A stretch of 64,000 nucleotides of DNA from Serratia ureilytica. GTDB lineage: Bacteria; Pseudomonadota; Gammaproteobacteria; Enterobacterales; Enterobacteriaceae. The notes beneath the pieces are model-generated. The model was not told where the DNA came from. It ran no database searches and saw only the letters and a list, made by a program, of their open reading frames with translations. Both the position numbers and the translations under genes were made by a program. Numbering within the stretch: position 1 is the first letter of the stretch; each line of letters opens with the position of its first letter. The DNA is taken from NCBI RefSeq assembly GCF_013375155.1, contig NZ_JABXOF010000001.1, forward strand, positions 372,001 through 436,000, read 5' to 3'. This document shows, one piece after another, positions 32,656 to 41,797 of this stretch.

Positions 32656-34040
32656 GGCTGCGTCTGCTGGGCTGTGTCGCTTTGCTGTTCGCCGGCGTAG
32701 CGCAAGCGGACGACGGCGTGCCGGCGCTGCTGCAGTTTGCCGAGCAGTATCAACGGCAGAATATCGGTCCGGCGACCGAAAAAACGGCGCCGGACGACCG
32801 TGAGTCAGGGAAAAAAAAGCGTGAGCCGGCGAAGCGCCTGTCGGACAACAGCCAATCCACCTCACCGGCCAAAACGTTTACGCTGAGCCAGGAATTATTG
32901 GCGCGCGATCAACAGCTGGCGCGCCAGCGAATGGCGCTGACGGCGCTGCGCCAGGAGCTCGCCGCGCTGCGGGCGGAGAAAGCGGCGCCACCCGTCGCGG
33001 CGTTGCCGGACTCGTCAACGCTTCAACAGTGGATCGCCGGGCTGGGCGCCGCCTGGCGCGGTTCGCCCGACGCGCAGCGCGCCGAGGCGCTGTTGCGTCA
33101 GGCGACGCAGGAAACCGCCAAAAGCAGAGCGACGGCGGCGCAGGCCGAACGGCGCGTCACCGAACTTGAGTCTGCCGCGCAGGCATCGGCACAAACGCTT
33201 GCACAACGCCAACGCGAGCACCAGGAGGCGTTGCACGCTCTGCGCGCCGCGTTGGAAGAAAGCGAGCAGAAGCGGGCCGGTGAGCAGAAGGCGACTCAGC
33301 AGGCGCGCGAAGACCTGCTGGCGTTGCGTAAGCGGCTGCAATGGGAGATGACGCCGGAGCAGTTGAAGGATGAACGCAAGCGTTTGTCCTATGCGGCGGG
33401 CAGTGCGCTGGGGCGGGATATTCAGGGGTTGATGACGGAGCGTCAAAGCTGGGGCGTGCCGGTGGATCGCGACAGCCTGTTGGCGGGCGTTATCGACAGC
33501 GTGTCGGGACGTTTGCAGCTGTCGCCGCAGGAACTGAATACGTTGACGGCGCAGGCGGATGCCGCCGCCGTGGCCGCGCGTGAGAAACGCGTTAACCAGC
33601 AGCGGCGGCGCGATGACGATTACCTGACGCAGTTCAGTCAACAAAAGGGCGTAAAGCAGTCGGCGATGGGCTTCTGGTATCGGGTGGATTATGCCGGGGA
33701 GGGGGCGCTGGCGCCAACGGCGGTGGTCGATGTTGTGGTGAAAGAGAAGCTGACCGACGGCACGGTGATCCAGGATATGGATCTGAGCGGCAAGGTGCTG
33801 TCGCAACCGCTGTCCGAATACCCGCCGCTGTTCCGGGAGGCGATAAGTCATCTGCACAACCACGGCTCGTTGACGATGGTCGTGCCGCCGGCGCTGGCCT
33901 ACGGTGAAACCGGCTACCCGCCGAAGGTGCCGCCCAACGCCACCATGGTTTATGAATTGCGCATCGACAACAGCCAGGCGCCGGCAAAGGGCGTCCAGGC
34001 GGTTAAACGGGAAGCCGACACGGCGGGAGAGCAGGGATGA
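32652..34040 (+). CDS. FKBP-like periplasmic protein with long coiled coil
   Basis: 462 residues. Signal peptide ending AQADDG near residue 20. A long, Ala/Gln/Arg-rich coiled coil covers about 80-230, an FkpA-type N-terminal dimerisation domain about 232-320, and an FKBP domain about 350-440 recognised by MVVPPALAYGETGYPPKVPPNATMVYEL. Usual active-site residues look altered: the FDSS region reads IQDMD and the tryptophan position is not conserved, so it may be a chaperone rather than an isomerase. Overlaps both neighbours by ATGA. Confidence 0.8.
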   Translation: MRLRLLGCVALLFAGVAQADDGVPALLQFAEQYQRQNIGPATEKTAPDDRESGKKKREPAKRLSDNSQSTSPAKTFTLSQELLARDQQLARQRMALTALRQELAALRAEKAAPPVAALPDSSTLQQWIAGLGAAWRGSPDAQRAEALLRQATQETAKSRATAAQAERRVTELESAAQASAQTLAQRQREHQEALHALRAALEESEQKRAGEQKATQQAREDLLALRKRLQWEMTPEQLKDERKRLSYAAGSALGRDIQGLMTERQSWGVPVDRDSLLAGVIDSVSGRLQLSPQELNTLTAQADAAAVAAREKRVNQQRRRDDDYLTQFSQQKGVKQSAMGFWYRVDYAGEGALAPTAVVDVVVKEKLTDGTVIQDMDLSGKVLSQPLSEYPPLFREAISHLHNHGSLTMVVPPALAYGETGYPPKVPPNATMVYELRIDNSQAPAKGVQAVKREADTAGEQG

Positions 34041-34702
34041 ACACGATGATAAAAATCGCGCTATTTGATGAGAATCGATACTTCAGCGCCGGTTGGCAAG
34101 AGGCTCTGGCGCTGCACTTCAGCACTTACGGCAAGCGCACGCTGTTAGTGGATGCGCGGCAGGCTCATGAAGCCGATCTGGTGTTCTGCTATTTTCCTCC
34201 CGGCGTGCAAAGCTGTTTTTGTCACCTCTCTGAGGCGCAGCCCGTGGGGCGTAAAACGCTGTATTTCTCGTTGCGAACGCCGGAGGGACGGCATAAACGC
34301 ACCGTCGGTAACCGCTGCTCGCTGGAGGCCGGCGTCATCTACCACGATATGCCGTTGGTTTCGGCGCTGTATCAGGTGAGCGCCGAGCTGGAGCGGCGCA
34401 GCAAATGGCCGGGCAGACTGAGCTGTGGCAGGAACTGCGCATGCCAACACCGGGGCTTGACGTTGCGCGAACAAGAGATCATGCGCTGCATGACGCGGGA
34501 GATGGGAGTCACGCAAATCGCTCGGATGCTGGATATTAGCGTGAAGACGGTCAGCAATCACAAGATGAGCGTCATGCGCAAAATGGGATTCCGGCGTAAT
34601 GCCGAACTTTACGGCTGGCTGCGGCACAGCGCTCGTCCCGGGGCTGTGGGGCTTCGCGCGGGCATTCAGCCCGGCGTTGCGGCAGGAAAGGATCGCTATT
34701 GA
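34037..34702 (+). CDS. LuxR/GerE-type regulator ending the fimbrial operon
   Basis: 221 residues. The C-terminal helix-turn-helix (about 140-197) reads LTLREQEIMRCM, GVTQIARMLDISVKTVSNHK. The N-terminal part resembles a response-regulator receiver in outline (IALFDENRYF at the start) but lacks an obvious phospho-acceptor triad. The start overlaps the FKBP-like gene. Operon-terminal regulators, as with MrpJ of Proteus, can shift cells between fimbriation and motility; the same role here is only a suggestion. Confidence 0.85.
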   Translation: MNTMIKIALFDENRYFSAGWQEALALHFSTYGKRTLLVDARQAHEADLVFCYFPPGVQSCFCHLSEAQPVGRKTLYFSLRTPEGRHKRTVGNRCSLEAGVIYHDMPLVSALYQVSAELERRSKWPGRLSCGRNCACQHRGLTLREQEIMRCMTREMGVTQIARMLDISVKTVSNHKMSVMRKMGFRRNAELYGWLRHSARPGAVGLRAGIQPGVAAGKDRY

Positions 34703-34704
34703 AA

Positions 34705-34734
34705 CGGCGCCGGCCAAGTCACACCGGCCGGCGC
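34705..34734 (+). terminator. Hairpin after the fimbrial operon
   Basis: A perfect 10-bp GC-rich stem (34705-34714 with 34725-34734) follows the stop codon by 2 bases. Only two T follow, so termination may be imperfect or act with the convergent sdaB side. Confidence 0.65.
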
Positions 34735-34756
34735 CTTAAGTGCCTCGCCGTGGCGA

Positions 34757-36124
34757 TCAGTTGCAGGCCACGACCTTGATCGCCAGCCCGCCCTGTGAGG
34801 TTTCGCGGTATTTGGCGTTCATGTCTTTGCCGGTCTCGTACATGGTTTCGATCACCTTATCCAGACAAACCCGCGGTTCGCTGGTCCGGCGCATCGCCAT
34901 GCGTGCGGCGTTGACCGCCTTAACGGCGGAAATGGCGTTGCGTTCGATGCACGGCACCTGAACCTGGCCGGCGAGCGGATCGCAGGTCAGCCCCAAATGG
35001 TGCTCCATGGCGATCTCCGCCGCGATGCACACCTGCGCCGGGCTGCCGCCGAGCAGCTCGGTCAACCCGGCCGCCGCCATTGAACAGGCCACGCCCACTT
35101 CCCCCTGACAACCGACTTCGGCGCCGGAGATCGAGGCGTTCATCTTGTACAGCGCGCCAATCACGCCGGACGCCAGGAAATAGCGGGTGTAGGAGTTGGC
35201 GTTCACCGGGCGGATGAACTTGTCGTAGTAGGCCAGCACCGCAGGGATGATGCCACACGCGCCGTTGGTCGGCGCGGTGACCACGCGGCCGCCGGCCGCG
35301 TTCTCTTCGTTGACCGCCAACGCGAACATGTTGATCCAATCGACCACGTTCATCGGATCGATATTGTTCTTGTCTCCGGTCACCAGAATGCGGCGCAGCG
35401 CGGCGGCGCGGCGCGGCACTTTCATCGGGCCGGGCAGCAGCCCTTCGGTGTTGATGCCGCGCTCGATACCGGCGCTCATCACCTGCCAGACATCGGCGAA
35501 ATGCGCGTCGATATCCGCCTTGCTGCGCAGCGCCAGCTCGTTTTGCATCACCAGGCCGGACAAGGACAGCCCGGTTTCCTTGCAATGCTGCTGCAGATCG
35601 TGCGCTGATTTGAATGGATAGGGCACCGGCGTGGCGCCCTCGGCGGACTGGCCGAAGTGCTCTTCGTCGACGATAAAACCGCCGCCGATCGAGTAATAGG
35701 TTTTGCTGTGCAGCAGGCGTTCACCGGCGAAGGCGCGGATGCGCATGCCGTTTTCATGCAGCGGCAGGTTGTCGCTGTGGAAGTTCATGCCGCCGTGCAG
35801 CGGGAAATCCACCTCGTGGTGGCCGTTGGCCAGCGGCAGGCGGCCGCGTTGCTCAACGTCGCGAATAAAGCCCGGAATGCTGTCGATGTCCACATCGTGC
35901 GGCAGGTTGCCGGCCAGGCCCATGATGATGGCGATGTCGGTGTGGTGACCTTTACCGGTCAATGACAGCGAACCGTAGACGTCGACCACCACGCGGGTGG
36001 TGTCCTGCAACTGCTGGTGCGCGATCAGCTCGTCGACGAACTGTTTGCCGGCCTTCATCGGGCCAACGGTGTGGGAGCTGGATGGGCCGATGCCGATTTT
36101 GAAAATATCGAAAACGCTGACCAT
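34757..36124 (-). CDS. sdaB: L-serine dehydratase SdaB
   Basis: 455 residues, the same length as E. coli SdaB. Iron-sulfur L-serine deaminase producing pyruvate and ammonia. It begins [19 protein letters not shown], the family signature; cluster cysteines are in [11 protein letters not shown] and [15 protein letters not shown] strong AGGAGG precedes the ATG. Second gene of sdaC-sdaB, so the operon couples serine import to breakdown. Confidence 0.96.
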   Translation of the reverse strand: MVSVFDIFKIGIGPSSSHTVGPMKAGKQFVDELIAHQQLQDTTRVVVDVYGSLSLTGKGHHTDIAIIMGLAGNLPHDVDIDSIPGFIRDVEQRGRLPLANGHHEVDFPLHGGMNFHSDNLPLHENGMRIRAFAGERLLHSKTYYSIGGGFIVDEEHFGQSAEGATPVPYPFKSAHDLQQHCKETGLSLSGLVMQNELALRSKADIDAHFADVWQVMSAGIERGINTEGLLPGPMKVPRRAAALRRILVTGDKNNIDPMNVVDWINMFALAVNEENAAGGRVVTAPTNGACGIIPAVLAYYDKFIRPVNANSYTRYFLASGVIGALYKMNASISGAEVGCQGEVGVACSMAAAGLTELLGGSPAQVCIAAEIAMEHHLGLTCDPLAGQVQVPCIERNAISAVKAVNAARMAMRRTSEPRVCLDKVIETMYETGKDMNAKYRETSQGGLAIKVVACN

Positions 36125-36184
36125 GGTCTCGCCTCCTTCTTCAGGTTTCAGGCGGTGAATACGGGAAATGGGGGAGTGCGGGAG

Positions 36185-36209
36185 GGCCGGCGCGCAAGCG
36201 GCGCCGGCC
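36185..36209 (-). repeat. Hairpin between sdaC and sdaB
   Basis: GGCCGGCGC (36185-36193) and GCGCCGGCC (36201-36209) form a 9-bp stem in the 93-base gap. No T run; it may tune relative expression of the two genes. Confidence 0.5.
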
Positions 36210-36217
36210 GGGCGTGA

Positions 36218-37516
36218 TTAGCCGAGCAGGCTGAACACGATGGCAGAGATGGCGATCAGACCCATCACAACCACGAACACGTTGCTGATGTGGCCGCTGT
36301 ACTTGCGCATGGCAGGCACTTTACGGATGGCGTACATCGGCATCAGGAACAGCAGCATGGCGATGATTGGGCCACCCAGGGTTTCGATCATGCCCAGGAT
36401 GCTTGGGTTCAGGGTGGCGACGATCCAGGTGGTCACCAGCATGAAGATAGCGGTCATGCGGTTCAACTTGGCGGTGCTGACGGTTTTGCCGCGGCTCTTC
36501 ATCGACTTGGCGACCAGGCCGTTGAAGCCTTCACGGGCGCCCAGGTAGTGGCCCAGGAACGATTTGGTGATGGCGACGAAGGCGATAACCGGCGCGATGT
36601 ACTCGATCATCGGGTTGTTAAAGTGGTTGGCCAGGTAAGACAGAATCGAGATGTTCTGCGCCTTGGCTTCCGCCAGGTTTTCCGGTGTCAGGCTCAGCAC
36701 GCAGCTGAACACGAAGAACATCACGGTCAGCACCATCATGATGTGTGCATAAGCCAGAATGCGGGAGCATTTCTTCTCGGCGTCTGCGCCGTACTCTTCG
36801 CGTTTGGCGACGGCGAAGGCGGAGATGATCGGCGAGTGGTTGAAGGAGAACACCATCACCGGGATTGCCAGCCACAGGGTCATGATCAGGCCGTGACCCA
36901 TGCCGGTACCGCTGCCGGACAGCGACACGTTTTCGAAGATGGCGCCGGTCCAGTTAGGGATCAGGTATACCGCCAGCAGCATCAGCACCGCCACGAACGG
37001 GAAGACCAGGATGCTCATGGTTTTCACGATGGCCTGCTCACCGAAGCGCACGATGGTCATCAGGCCGACGATCAGGATCAGCGACAGGATGGCGCGCGGC
37101 GGCGACGTCATGCCCAACTGGTGGGTAATGAAGCTGTCGACGGTGTTGGTGATCGCCACGCTGTAAACCAACAGAATCGGGTAGATGGCGAAGAAGTACA
37201 GCAGAGTAATCAGTTTACCGGCGGTGATGCCGAAGTGCTCTTCTACCACGGCGGTGATGTCTTCACCGGGATTTTTGCCGGACAGAACGAAACGGCACAG
37301 GCCGCGGTGGGCAAAGAAGGTCATCGGGAAAGCGATGATGGCCATGATGATCAAAGGAATCAAACCGCCGATGCCGGCGTTGATTGGCAAGAACAGGACG
37401 CCTGCGCCGATGGCGGTGCCGTACAGGCCCAACATCCACATGGTATCCGTTTTACGCCAGGTAGTGCTGGAACCCGAAGCCGCAGAGGCAATTGTGCCGG
37501 TCTGTGTAGTGTCCAT
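36218..37516 (-). CDS. sdaC: Serine transporter SdaC
   Basis: 432 residues from the ATG at 37516, nearly identical in layout to E. coli SdaC (429). Proton-coupled serine importer of the HAAAP family with about 11 membrane helices; [20 protein letters not shown] near residue 20 and [10 protein letters not shown] near residue 70 are characteristic. Followed by sdaB. Confidence 0.95.
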   Translation of the reverse strand: MDTTQTGTIASAASGSSTTWRKTDTMWMLGLYGTAIGAGVLFLPINAGIGGLIPLIIMAIIAFPMTFFAHRGLCRFVLSGKNPGEDITAVVEEHFGITAGKLITLLYFFAIYPILLVYSVAITNTVDSFITHQLGMTSPPRAILSLILIVGLMTIVRFGEQAIVKTMSILVFPFVAVLMLLAVYLIPNWTGAIFENVSLSGSGTGMGHGLIMTLWLAIPVMVFSFNHSPIISAFAVAKREEYGADAEKKCSRILAYAHIMMVLTVMFFVFSCVLSLTPENLAEAKAQNISILSYLANHFNNPMIEYIAPVIAFVAITKSFLGHYLGAREGFNGLVAKSMKSRGKTVSTAKLNRMTAIFMLVTTWIVATLNPSILGMIETLGGPIIAMLLFLMPMYAIRKVPAMRKYSGHISNVFVVVMGLIAISAIVFSLLG

Positions 37517-38497
37517 AAATATCTCCGAAGTGAACACGAATTTAAAATTAAAAGGCAAAACTTAAGGTTAAACCGTCAAACGTCCTATTCAGGCAACGCT
37601 TGCGGTAAGAATCAGGTGTTGCTTGCGGGGATGTTTTGGCGTCCCCCTGGTTGTTTATTGTGTTCATTACCACAGGCACAGCGCCGGGTAATTCACCAAA
37701 GACTTTTCACCGCCACGGGGTGATAAAAGTCGTTACCGCTGCCGACAGGTCTTTGCCTGTCGATTTTTGTTGGCGGCAAGATAACGATTTACAGTAGAAA
37801 CAACCGTGATCCTGCTCTCAAATGCGTAATGTGTGCAGTTATCTGCTTTTTCATCGATTTTTCGCGCATTTGTTGCACATTTGTGTAAGATTTTGTGCTG
37901 AGAACGCTCTCATAAAAATTTCTGCGATTATGCGGCTTGTACAATAATTAGCCGGATAAAGCGCTGTGCTCAGCAGCAAGCCGAGCAATATATTTTATGC
38001 GTGGTTTTGGATCTAGCTAAAAACCCGGATTAAGCAGTTTTAGTGACGTAGATCACATTGTATTTTTAAGTCAAATGAGCTGTATTGATTTGTTTTTAAA
38101 GGATTTTAATTGAAAAGCACCGCTAGTAACGAAGGGAAATTACTTACGTGGTTAGCGGATAAAAATGCGTAACCATTCATCATATAAATAACAGATAGCT
38201 AACAGGTATTGGCGAGATTTGCTGCAATAGCCTAACCGGCCGTTTATTTAAACATCCCGGTCTTTGGCGCGATTTATCATATAAAAGCCATAAATAGTCG
38301 TTAATTCATCCAGCTGAAAGCAGGTTTGACCAGAGAGAAAATAATCACTCGGGTGACCTGTTGCATTTTATTAACCTGATGTTGCGTGAGGATAAGCGAA
38401 AAATGCGTATCGATTGCGCATTATTTGTTCATCTCGGGCTGTGGGAAAAGAGAGATTTCAGCGGCGCGCCGTCGCTTCCGACGGCGCTGAAGGGGGA
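37517..38497 (-). promoter_or_regulatory. Long sdaC upstream region with CRP-like site
   Basis: About 980 bases without a supported gene. A CRP-like site AGTGA-N6-TCACA lies at 38042-38057. A minus-strand TAAAAT (37992-37997) could be a -10, placing the start near 37985, the CRP centre near -64, and leaving a leader of about 470 bases. Within it are a stem at 37691-37721 and a 7-bp stem (37743-37749 with 37756-37762) followed by ATTTTT on the plus strand, which would be a plus-strand terminator. E. coli sdaC is known to be CRP-activated; the details here are inference. Confidence 0.5.
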
Positions 38498-39262
38498 TCA
38501 ATAGCGGGTAGCGATGGCGTTATCGTTGAAGAACGCCATGAAGTCGGCGTCCGGCTGGCGATCGGTGATCACCCGATCGAACTGCGTCAGCGGGCCGATA
38601 CAGGCCGGCTTGATTTTGCCGAACTTGCTGTGATCCGCCACCAGGATCTTTTGCTGCGCCATTGCCATCGCGCGATGCTTCATCTCCAGTTCGTCGAAGT
38701 TGAAGCAGGTGGCGCCGTGCCGCAGGCTGAGACCGGCGGCGGAGATAAAGGCGATGTTCGGGCAGATGTGATCGAGCTCATTGCGGCCGCCGACGCTGGA
38801 AAAGATGTAGTTGTTCGGTTTGAACTCGCCGCCGCACAGGATCACCTTGCAATTCGGTTTGTCTTGCAGCGCCAGGAAGGTGTTCAGCGAATGGCACACG
38901 GCGGTGAAGGTCAGCTCGTCGGCAATGGCGTCGATGATCGTCGGGGTGGTGGTCCCGCAGTCGAAAAACACCGTGTCGTTTTCATTGATCAACGGCGCCG
39001 CCAGCAGGCCGATGCGCCGTTTCTCCGTGACCTGTTTGGCTTTTTGATCGGAAACGAAGTAGTTGGTTACGCCGTTGCTGCGCGGATCGGTCACCACATA
39101 GCCGCCGAGCAGCACCACCGCCGCCGGCTCGGCGCTCAGATCGCGGCGAATGGTCATCTCCGAGACCCCCAGCAGCGCGGCGGCTTCTTTCAGGTGGATC
39201 TTGTCAGCGCGTTTTAACGCCTGAACTAACCGGTTGATACGTTCTTCGCGCCGCGTTTCCAT
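38498..39262 (-). CDS. deoR: DeoR, deoxyribonucleoside regulator
   Basis: 254 residues from the ATG at 39262 (E. coli DeoR has 252). The N-terminal helix-turn-helix begins METRREERINRLVQAL, with SEMTIRRDL as the recognition segment. The sugar-phosphate-sensing domain has FFDCGTTTPTIIDAI near residue 102. Repressor released by deoxyribose-5-phosphate. Downstream of deoC, unlike E. coli, where deoR follows dacC and is unlinked to deoC. Confidence 0.93.
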   Translation of the reverse strand: METRREERINRLVQALKRADKIHLKEAAALLGVSEMTIRRDLSAEPAAVVLLGGYVVTDPRSNGVTNYFVSDQKAKQVTEKRRIGLLAAPLINENDTVFFDCGTTTPTIIDAIADELTFTAVCHSLNTFLALQDKPNCKVILCGGEFKPNNYIFSSVGGRNELDHICPNIAFISAAGLSLRHGATCFNFDELEMKHRAMAMAQQKILVADHSKFGKIKPACIGPLTQFDRVITDRQPDADFMAFFNDNAIATRY

Positions 39263-39321
39263 AGATCCGTCTTCCCACAGGTAGTAGAGGTAAAAAAGCG
39301 TGCCGCCGTTTCCGGCGCTAA

Positions 39322-39384
39322 ACACAACGATGCGGGGCAATATCGGGCCGCATCGGCCGCCCGTATTGTCCCGCATCGTTGTGT
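39322..39384. repeat. Long near-perfect inverted repeat between deoC and deoR
   Basis: Arms 39322-39347 and 39360-39384 are reverse complements over about 25 bases with one substitution and one extra base; the loop itself contains a smaller GGCC stem. As RNA it would form a very stable hairpin between the deoC stop and the deoR start. No T run. Whether it is a processing signal or a small mobile-repeat relic is open. Confidence 0.8.
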
Positions 39385-39415
39385 ATTGGCTGCGCCCGTC
39401 AAGGCGCGCCGACGA

Positions 39416-40096
39416 TCAGTAGCTGCCAGCCGCCGCCTGCGCGCCGGATACGATGGCAACGCCGGAGCTGGTGCCGATACGCGTGGCGCCGGCTTTGATC
39501 ATCTTCTCGGCGGTGGCGCGATCGCGCACGGCGCCGGAAGCTTTCACGCCCATTTCGCTGCCCACCGTCTCGCGCATCAGTTTGACGTGCTCTTCCCGAG
39601 CGCCGCCGGTGCTGAAGCCGGTGGAGGTTTTAACGAAGGCGACATCGAGTTCGCGACACATTTCACAAACCTGGACGATCTGCGCATCGCTGAGCAGGCA
39701 GGTTTCCAATATTACCTTCAACGGGATCGCCGCGCAAACCTCGCGCACGGCGGCGATGTCGGCTTTCACTTCGTCCAGCAGGCCGCTTTTCAGCCAGCCG
39801 ACGTTGATCACCATATCGATCTCTTGCGCGCCGGCGGCGATCGCCGCTTTGGCTTCAAAGGCTTTGGCGACGGTCAGGCCGGCGCCCAGCGGGAAACCGA
39901 TCACCGAGCAGACTTTCACGGTGCTTTCCTGCAGCAGCTGGGCTGCCAACGGCACGTAGCCGGAGTTGACGCACACCGCATAGAAGTTGTGCTGCTGGGC
40001 TTCTTCGCACAGTTTGGCGATCTGCATTTCGGTGGCGTCCATGGCCAGCAGGGTGTGGTCGACATAGCGGGCGTAATCGATGTTTTCGGAGGTCAT
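39416..40096 (-). CDS. deoC: Deoxyribose-phosphate aldolase DeoC
   Basis: 226 residues. Class I aldolase splitting deoxyribose-5-phosphate into acetaldehyde and glyceraldehyde-3-phosphate. [12 protein letters not shown] at the N-terminus and the Schiff-base lysine in [13 protein letters not shown] near residue 155 are clear, with a second lysine in VKASGAVRD. At 226 residues it is shorter than the E. coli 259-residue enzyme and looks like the more widespread short form. ATG preceded by AAGGAA. Confidence 0.95.
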   Translation of the reverse strand: MTSENIDYARYVDHTLLAMDATEMQIAKLCEEAQQHNFYAVCVNSGYVPLAAQLLQESTVKVCSVIGFPLGAGLTVAKAFEAKAAIAAGAQEIDMVINVGWLKSGLLDEVKADIAAVREVCAAIPLKVILETCLLSDAQIVQVCEMCRELDVAFVKTSTGFSTGGAREEHVKLMRETVGSEMGVKASGAVRDRATAEKMIKAGATRIGTSSGVAIVSGAQAAAGSY

Positions 40097-40216
40097 CGCG
40101 GTTCCTTAATGAAGTTGAGAAAAGAGCGTTGATAGAGGATGTGAAAATAATAACATTACAATGCGGGTAAACCTAGCGGGATTTGAAAAATGTCGACGAG
40201 ATCATAGTTATCTCAC

Positions 40217-40263
40217 TGTTATATGTATAACTTAGGGGAGGTGTATTTGTTATTTAAATAACA
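40217..40263. promoter_or_regulatory. Paired DeoR-like operators
   Basis: Two 16-bp palindromes of the form TGTTA-N6-TAACA: TGTTATATGTATAACT (40217-40232) and the perfect TGTTATTTAAATAACA (40248-40263), centres 31 bases apart. The known E. coli DeoR operator is TGTTAGAATTCTAACA, with the same outer five bases. They lie between divergent deoC and the deoX-like gene and could control both. Confidence 0.8.
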
Positions 40264-40313
40264 TTTTCAGCGGCCGCTCGCGGCCTGCGCGGGCGAAATG
40301 TCGAGGGAAAACG

Positions 40314-41147
40314 ATGAAAATCAACATTGATCTGGTTCCTGCCGCGTTCGGGGCGCATCGGCAGGCGCTGTTCCGCAATGCGGATTTCGCGGTGAGCGCC
40401 CATCGCTGCGCAGAGCGCGGGCCAATGCTGACGCTGGCGAATCGGCGCGGGGCACTGACGGTCTTGCCGTATCAGGGCCTGGCGATTTGGGATGCTGAAT
40501 TTGACGGTTACTCATTGAAATCGGGCCGCCGCAGCGGGCGGGGCGCCGGAAGAAAGCGCGATGATGTCGCCGCGTTCTGCCCCGCCTGGCCGAGTCACGA
40601 CGGCGCATCGCTCCAGATGCAACGCGTGTGGCTGCAGCTGGCGGGCGACGAGCTGACGTTGCAGGGCGAAGGCGAGCGGTTGGGCGAGGGATGGCGCATC
40701 GGCCCGGCGCTGCGTTTGGCGGCGCAGAGCGCGCAGTTCGCCATTGAGATGAAAGTCACCAATCTGGCCGATCGGCCGCAGCCGCTGCGCTATGTGTGCC
40801 GCCTCAACTACGATTGCATTCCTGACGCGGTATTCCGCCAAAACTTGCCGACGCCGGCGCTGTTGGGGGAGGCGCTCGGGCAGGAACTGCTGTGTTCCGA
40901 GGATCTGTCTCGCTACGTGGACCGAGCCGAATTCTTTATGCTGGCGCCGCAAGGCCGGCGCTATGTAACGCGTTTCGCCACCGGGCAATTCAACTATGGT
41001 CTCCGGCGCATCGCCGTTCAGGGCAACCGGCAGTTGCTTTCCTTTATCCAGCCGGCAAACTGCCGCCCGAATGCGCCAGAGGGTGAGGGAGTGATGCTGG
41101 GAGCGGGAAAAACGCGGGCGTTCTGCGTGACCACCGGCGTGGTGTGA
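40314..41147 (+). CDS. DeoX-like / DUF4432 aldose 1-epimerase-fold protein, possibly degenerate
   Basis: 277 residues. The N-terminal part (to FDGYSLKS near residue 69) and the C-terminal half (FAIEMKVTNLADRPQPLRYVCRLNY, shortened, and FIQPANCRPNAPEGE) fit the DUF4432 galactose-mutarotase-like family, which includes DeoX of deoxyribose clusters. The central stretch, normally with conserved Tyr/His, is replaced by an Arg/Gly-rich segment (SGRRSGRGAGRKR). It may be an internally deleted or divergent copy. Divergent from deoC over shared operators. Confidence 0.65.
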   Translation: MKINIDLVPAAFGAHRQALFRNADFAVSAHRCAERGPMLTLANRRGALTVLPYQGLAIWDAEFDGYSLKSGRRSGRGAGRKRDDVAAFCPAWPSHDGASLQMQRVWLQLAGDELTLQGEGERLGEGWRIGPALRLAAQSAQFAIEMKVTNLADRPQPLRYVCRLNYDCIPDAVFRQNLPTPALLGEALGQELLCSEDLSRYVDRAEFFMLAPQGRRYVTRFATGQFNYGLRRIAVQGNRQLLSFIQPANCRPNAPEGEGVMLGAGKTRAFCVTTGVV

Positions 41148-41186
41148 AATAAGCAGGGGCGGTAACGCCCCTGTCATGTTGTGCGG

Positions 41187-41792
41187 TTACTCTTTCACCC
41201 AACCGCGGCGAATGGCGAAGGCGAACAGGAAACGATACAGGCGCGACAGCCTGTCGGCGATGACATCGCCGAACAGATTCCACACCAGTTGGGCGAACAG
41301 GCAGCCCACCAGGCCGAGCAGGAAACCGCCGACCATATCCAGCGGCCAGTGCACGCCGAGGTAAACGCGTGACCAGGCGATGCCGACGGCGACGATCATC
41401 AGCAGCACGCCGGACCAAACGCGGTGCCAGAACAGGAACGCCAGCGCGAAGGTAAAGATGGCGGTGCCGTGATCGCTCGGGAACGAGCTGTCCGGCGCGT
41501 GTGGCAGGAAGGTATAACCAACGCCGGCGACGAACGGGCGCTCATGCGGCAGCAGCGCGCCGATAGCGGAAGCGGCAAGCATGGCGAACAGCAGCGCGAT
41601 AGTGGTTTTCGCTACCACCTGGCGTTGCGAAACCAGCTGGCTTTGCGGCCCCCACAGCCAAAGACCGACGATCAGCAGCGGCACGATGATGATCAGATCG
41701 CGCGCCAAAAAGGTGGCGAAATCGATCATCCATTCGGGAGACGCCGGAGTCGCATTGATCCAGGCGAAAAGAAAATGGTTCAACTGTTCCAT
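41187..41792 (-). CDS. ybjG: Undecaprenyl-diphosphate phosphatase YbjG (PAP2 family)
   Basis: 201 residues from the ATG at 41792. Membrane protein with all PAP2 motifs: PHERPFVAGVGY near residue 83, FPSDHGTAIF near residue 103 and SRVYLGVHWPLDM near residue 142. Close to E. coli YbjG (198 residues). Regenerates undecaprenyl phosphate for envelope synthesis. It starts 5 bases after the upstream PAP2 gene. Confidence 0.92.
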   Translation of the reverse strand: MEQLNHFLFAWINATPASPEWMIDFATFLARDLIIIVPLLIVGLWLWGPQSQLVSQRQVVAKTTIALLFAMLAASAIGALLPHERPFVAGVGYTFLPHAPDSSFPSDHGTAIFTFALAFLFWHRVWSGVLLMIVAVGIAWSRVYLGVHWPLDMVGGFLLGLVGCLFAQLVWNLFGDVIADRLSRLYRFLFAFAIRRGWVKE

Positions 41793-41797
41793 AACCG

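Noticed and set aside
36290-37723. Long plus-strand frame opposite sdaC
   Set aside because: His/Gln/Asp-rich translation typical of an antisense shadow; sdaC is well supported on the minus strand.
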